Notes under the pieces: model-generated
What the model saw: the letters and a program-made list of their open reading frames with translations, nothing else
Told to the model about the DNA's origin: nothing
Database searches by the model: none
NCBI GenBank assembly: GCA_964036155.1
Contig: OZ038422.1
Location: 76,097,201-76,161,200 of the forward strand
Source: Diploscapter coronatus
Taxonomy: Eukaryota > Nematoda > Chromadorea > Rhabditida > Rhabditidae
DNA length: 64,000 nucleotides
Direction: 5' to 3'
Shown: one piece after another, positions 62,414-64,000 of the stretch
Numbering within the stretch: the stretch's first letter is position 1
Layout: every line of letters starts with the position of its first letter
Position numbers and translations under genes: made by a program

Positions 62414-64000
62414 TTACCGAAGTTCGGCTTTGCGTCTTTTGGTGAGTTTCTGCTCGGGCGAGGGGGGCTCGGTCGAAAGCTGCTAAAATAAATAAAAATC
62501 GTTTTCAAAGCGATCAAGAATAGCAGCATTTGAAAAATGCAAGCAAATAAATATGACTATCTTAAAAATGAAAAGAAAAAAACGATAACTGTACTCTAAA
62601 ATACCGTACCTCGGACTCCGTGGCACTGCCCATAGAGAATTCATCGTCGGTGTTTTTCGCCGACCCTTCCTGGCTGGCATCTTTGGACCCTTTAGAAGGT
62701 TCTGGGGCATCTTCAGCACCGTTTTCGTTCTCGTTTTCATCGTCTGAATTTTCTTTAATAGGGGTTTGTAATTTTTTCAATATAGATCATTTCAGATTTC
62801 TAGGCATGTTCATTAGCTTCAGAAAAACCTAAAACTATCTTTTAAATATTGATCATTTCATATTTATAGCTTTATCTTTTTCCTCCTAAGAAAATCTAAA
62901 TTAATTCAAAAATATATTTTTAAACTATAAAATAAAAATTACCGCTATCCTTAGCCTTCTTCTTTTTGTCCTTCTTCTTATCTTTCTTCTCTCCGGGTGG
63001 ACAATATTCGTACGTATAGAATGGTTTAAAACTCTCGAAAAATCCGCAGTCCTGAAAATTAAATTTTTCAAATTTTTTTTTTTTTGACTTCGAACCTCAG
63101 TCAAATTGGGAAGGATCCAGAGGTTATGTCGTCCCATGGTGGCCGCCCAGATGGCGCCGAATATTATTGTACGAACTTAATTGGGATAATTAAATCAACT
63201 AATTAGAGGTAATTAAATAAGTAAATGAGATAATTGGGCTCATTAACTCACTAATTGCAACGGCAATTAGCAGACAGAAAGCGAAGATTCCGGCCAGCGA
63301 GACGTAGTAGACGCCCTGCCGCAGCCAAATCGGCCAAAGGGGGAACAGACATCCAGCGATGCAACCCACCACTGAAATTAATATAGCTAATAAAATATTA
63401 CAGTAGTCCTAATTAAAAGTTTTCACAATATGATAAAGCATAGGAAACTTCTAAATAAAAAGCGTGTTATATTTATAAAAAAAAAAAAAACTCACGAATG
63501 AGCAGCCCGACACATTTCTTCCAAAAGGGAGTCGGATCGAATACCCAAACGTAGACGTCCTTGTCATCGTTGAAGACTTGAGTGTTGTGCACTTCGAGTT
63601 TTATCTTCTTCTTTTTCTTTTCTTCCTGAAAAGTCAACAACTTTAAAAATCGATCGTTTTACTTTTGGTTCTCTTTAGAAATTCTATTTAAAAAATGGTG
63701 GATATTTGGTCAAAGGAAAAATATGCCAAAATGATAGGTGTTAATGAAAACTACTACGGTTTTGATTAAAGCATATTTTACACTAAGATCATATTGATTT
63801 GCTTTTCTGAAAATTAATTTTTAAAAATAACCTCTTTCTTATCCTTCTCCTTGTCGTCCACTTCAGTTTCAGTCGCCTCATCCGCGGTTTTCTTAGACTC
63901 TTTGTCCTTTCGCGGCGATTTTTTGTCGCCTGAAACTCAACTTTAAATTCGGCTTTGATAAAAATTTCAAACACTTGGATAAGAATGATAAAATTCAAAG
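62414..64000 (-). CDS. SEC62: SEC62, translocon accessory protein (5' part outside window)
   Basis: ER membrane protein that helps post-translational import through the SEC61 channel, with SEC63. Only the middle and C-terminal exons are inside; the N-terminus lies past the right edge. Visible blocks, in order: acidic/basic linker (DKEKDKKEEEKKKKK), VHNTQVFNDDKDVYVWVFDP, TPFWKKCVGLLI (start of membrane segment 1), GCIAGCLFPLWPIWLRQGVY, YYVSLAGIFAFCLLIAVA (segment 2), RHNLWILPNLTEDCGFFESF and KPFYTYEYCPPGEKK. A Lys-rich stretch and an acidic tail (DDENENENGAEDAPEP) follow. The last exon ends KLTKRRKAELR with the stop at 62414. The order and the FPLWP and LPNLTED blocks identify SEC62 clearly. 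Confidence 0.92.

Overview
The window looks like nuclear DNA of a nematode. It is AT-rich and gene-dense, with many small introns (about 41-160 nt, acceptors mostly TTTTCAG or TTTTTAG). Several start codons sit 2-10 nt after a splice-acceptor-like AG, which is what a spliced-leader trans-splicing genome shows. The gene set is typically animal. I cannot name the species. Nothing bacterial, viral or CRISPR-like was seen.

Layout. 1-3.3 kb holds no convincing gene. 3.3-8.3 kb carries two tandem minus-strand genes for single doublecortin-domain proteins with long Ser/His/Arg or Lys/Pro tails. 8.8-10.2 kb holds a tiny secreted peptide and an uncertain small gene. 10.3-12.5 kb is a secreted serine carboxypeptidase. 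13.4-16.7 kb is a complete cyclopropane-fatty-acid-synthase-type methyltransferase, unexpected in an animal. 17.7-21.8 kb is a minus-strand pair: an OVCA2/FSH serine hydrolase, then 185 bp downstream an FRS2-like PTB adaptor with a predicted myristoylation site. 23.0-23.8 kb is a palindrome-filled foldback element with long terminal inverted repeats, just upstream of a DNAJB1/Sis1-type chaperone (24.0-27.3 kb). Glutaryl-CoA dehydrogenase follows (28.5-31.2 kb), then a small SG-repeat (glycosaminoglycan-type) secreted protein (31.5-32.2 kb, minus) and an 83-residue orphan (33.9-34.5 kb, minus).

36.1-48.7 kb is a same-strand train of five genes: RCC1, MESD, SEC6/EXOC3, NECAP and a UBE2J2-type E2. 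The last four are 250-340 bp apart with trans-splice-like acceptors, so this is probably an operon. It mixes Ran/chromatin, ER folding, exocytosis, clathrin traffic and ubiquitin functions. 48.7-52.9 kb is a gene-poor interval with two weak minus-strand coding candidates. An inositol hexakisphosphate kinase (52.9-54.6 kb), a tiny candidate membrane protein (55.3-55.7 kb, minus), membralin (55.8-61.5 kb) and the 3' part of SEC62 (62.4 kb to the right edge, minus) complete the window.

The most unusual non-coding features are the foldback element at 23.0-23.8 kb, a dispersed 15-16 bp word (AAAGCTGATCTTCATG) found about 18 times in both orientations, and a strong tendency for individual introns to be built from one iterated short word (GTTCTAGAA, GGTACCA/TTTTGG, ATCCCAAAA, TGACGYC, TAATTA). 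All exon boundaries are read by eye from splice consensus, frame and family homology; no alignment or transcript data were used.
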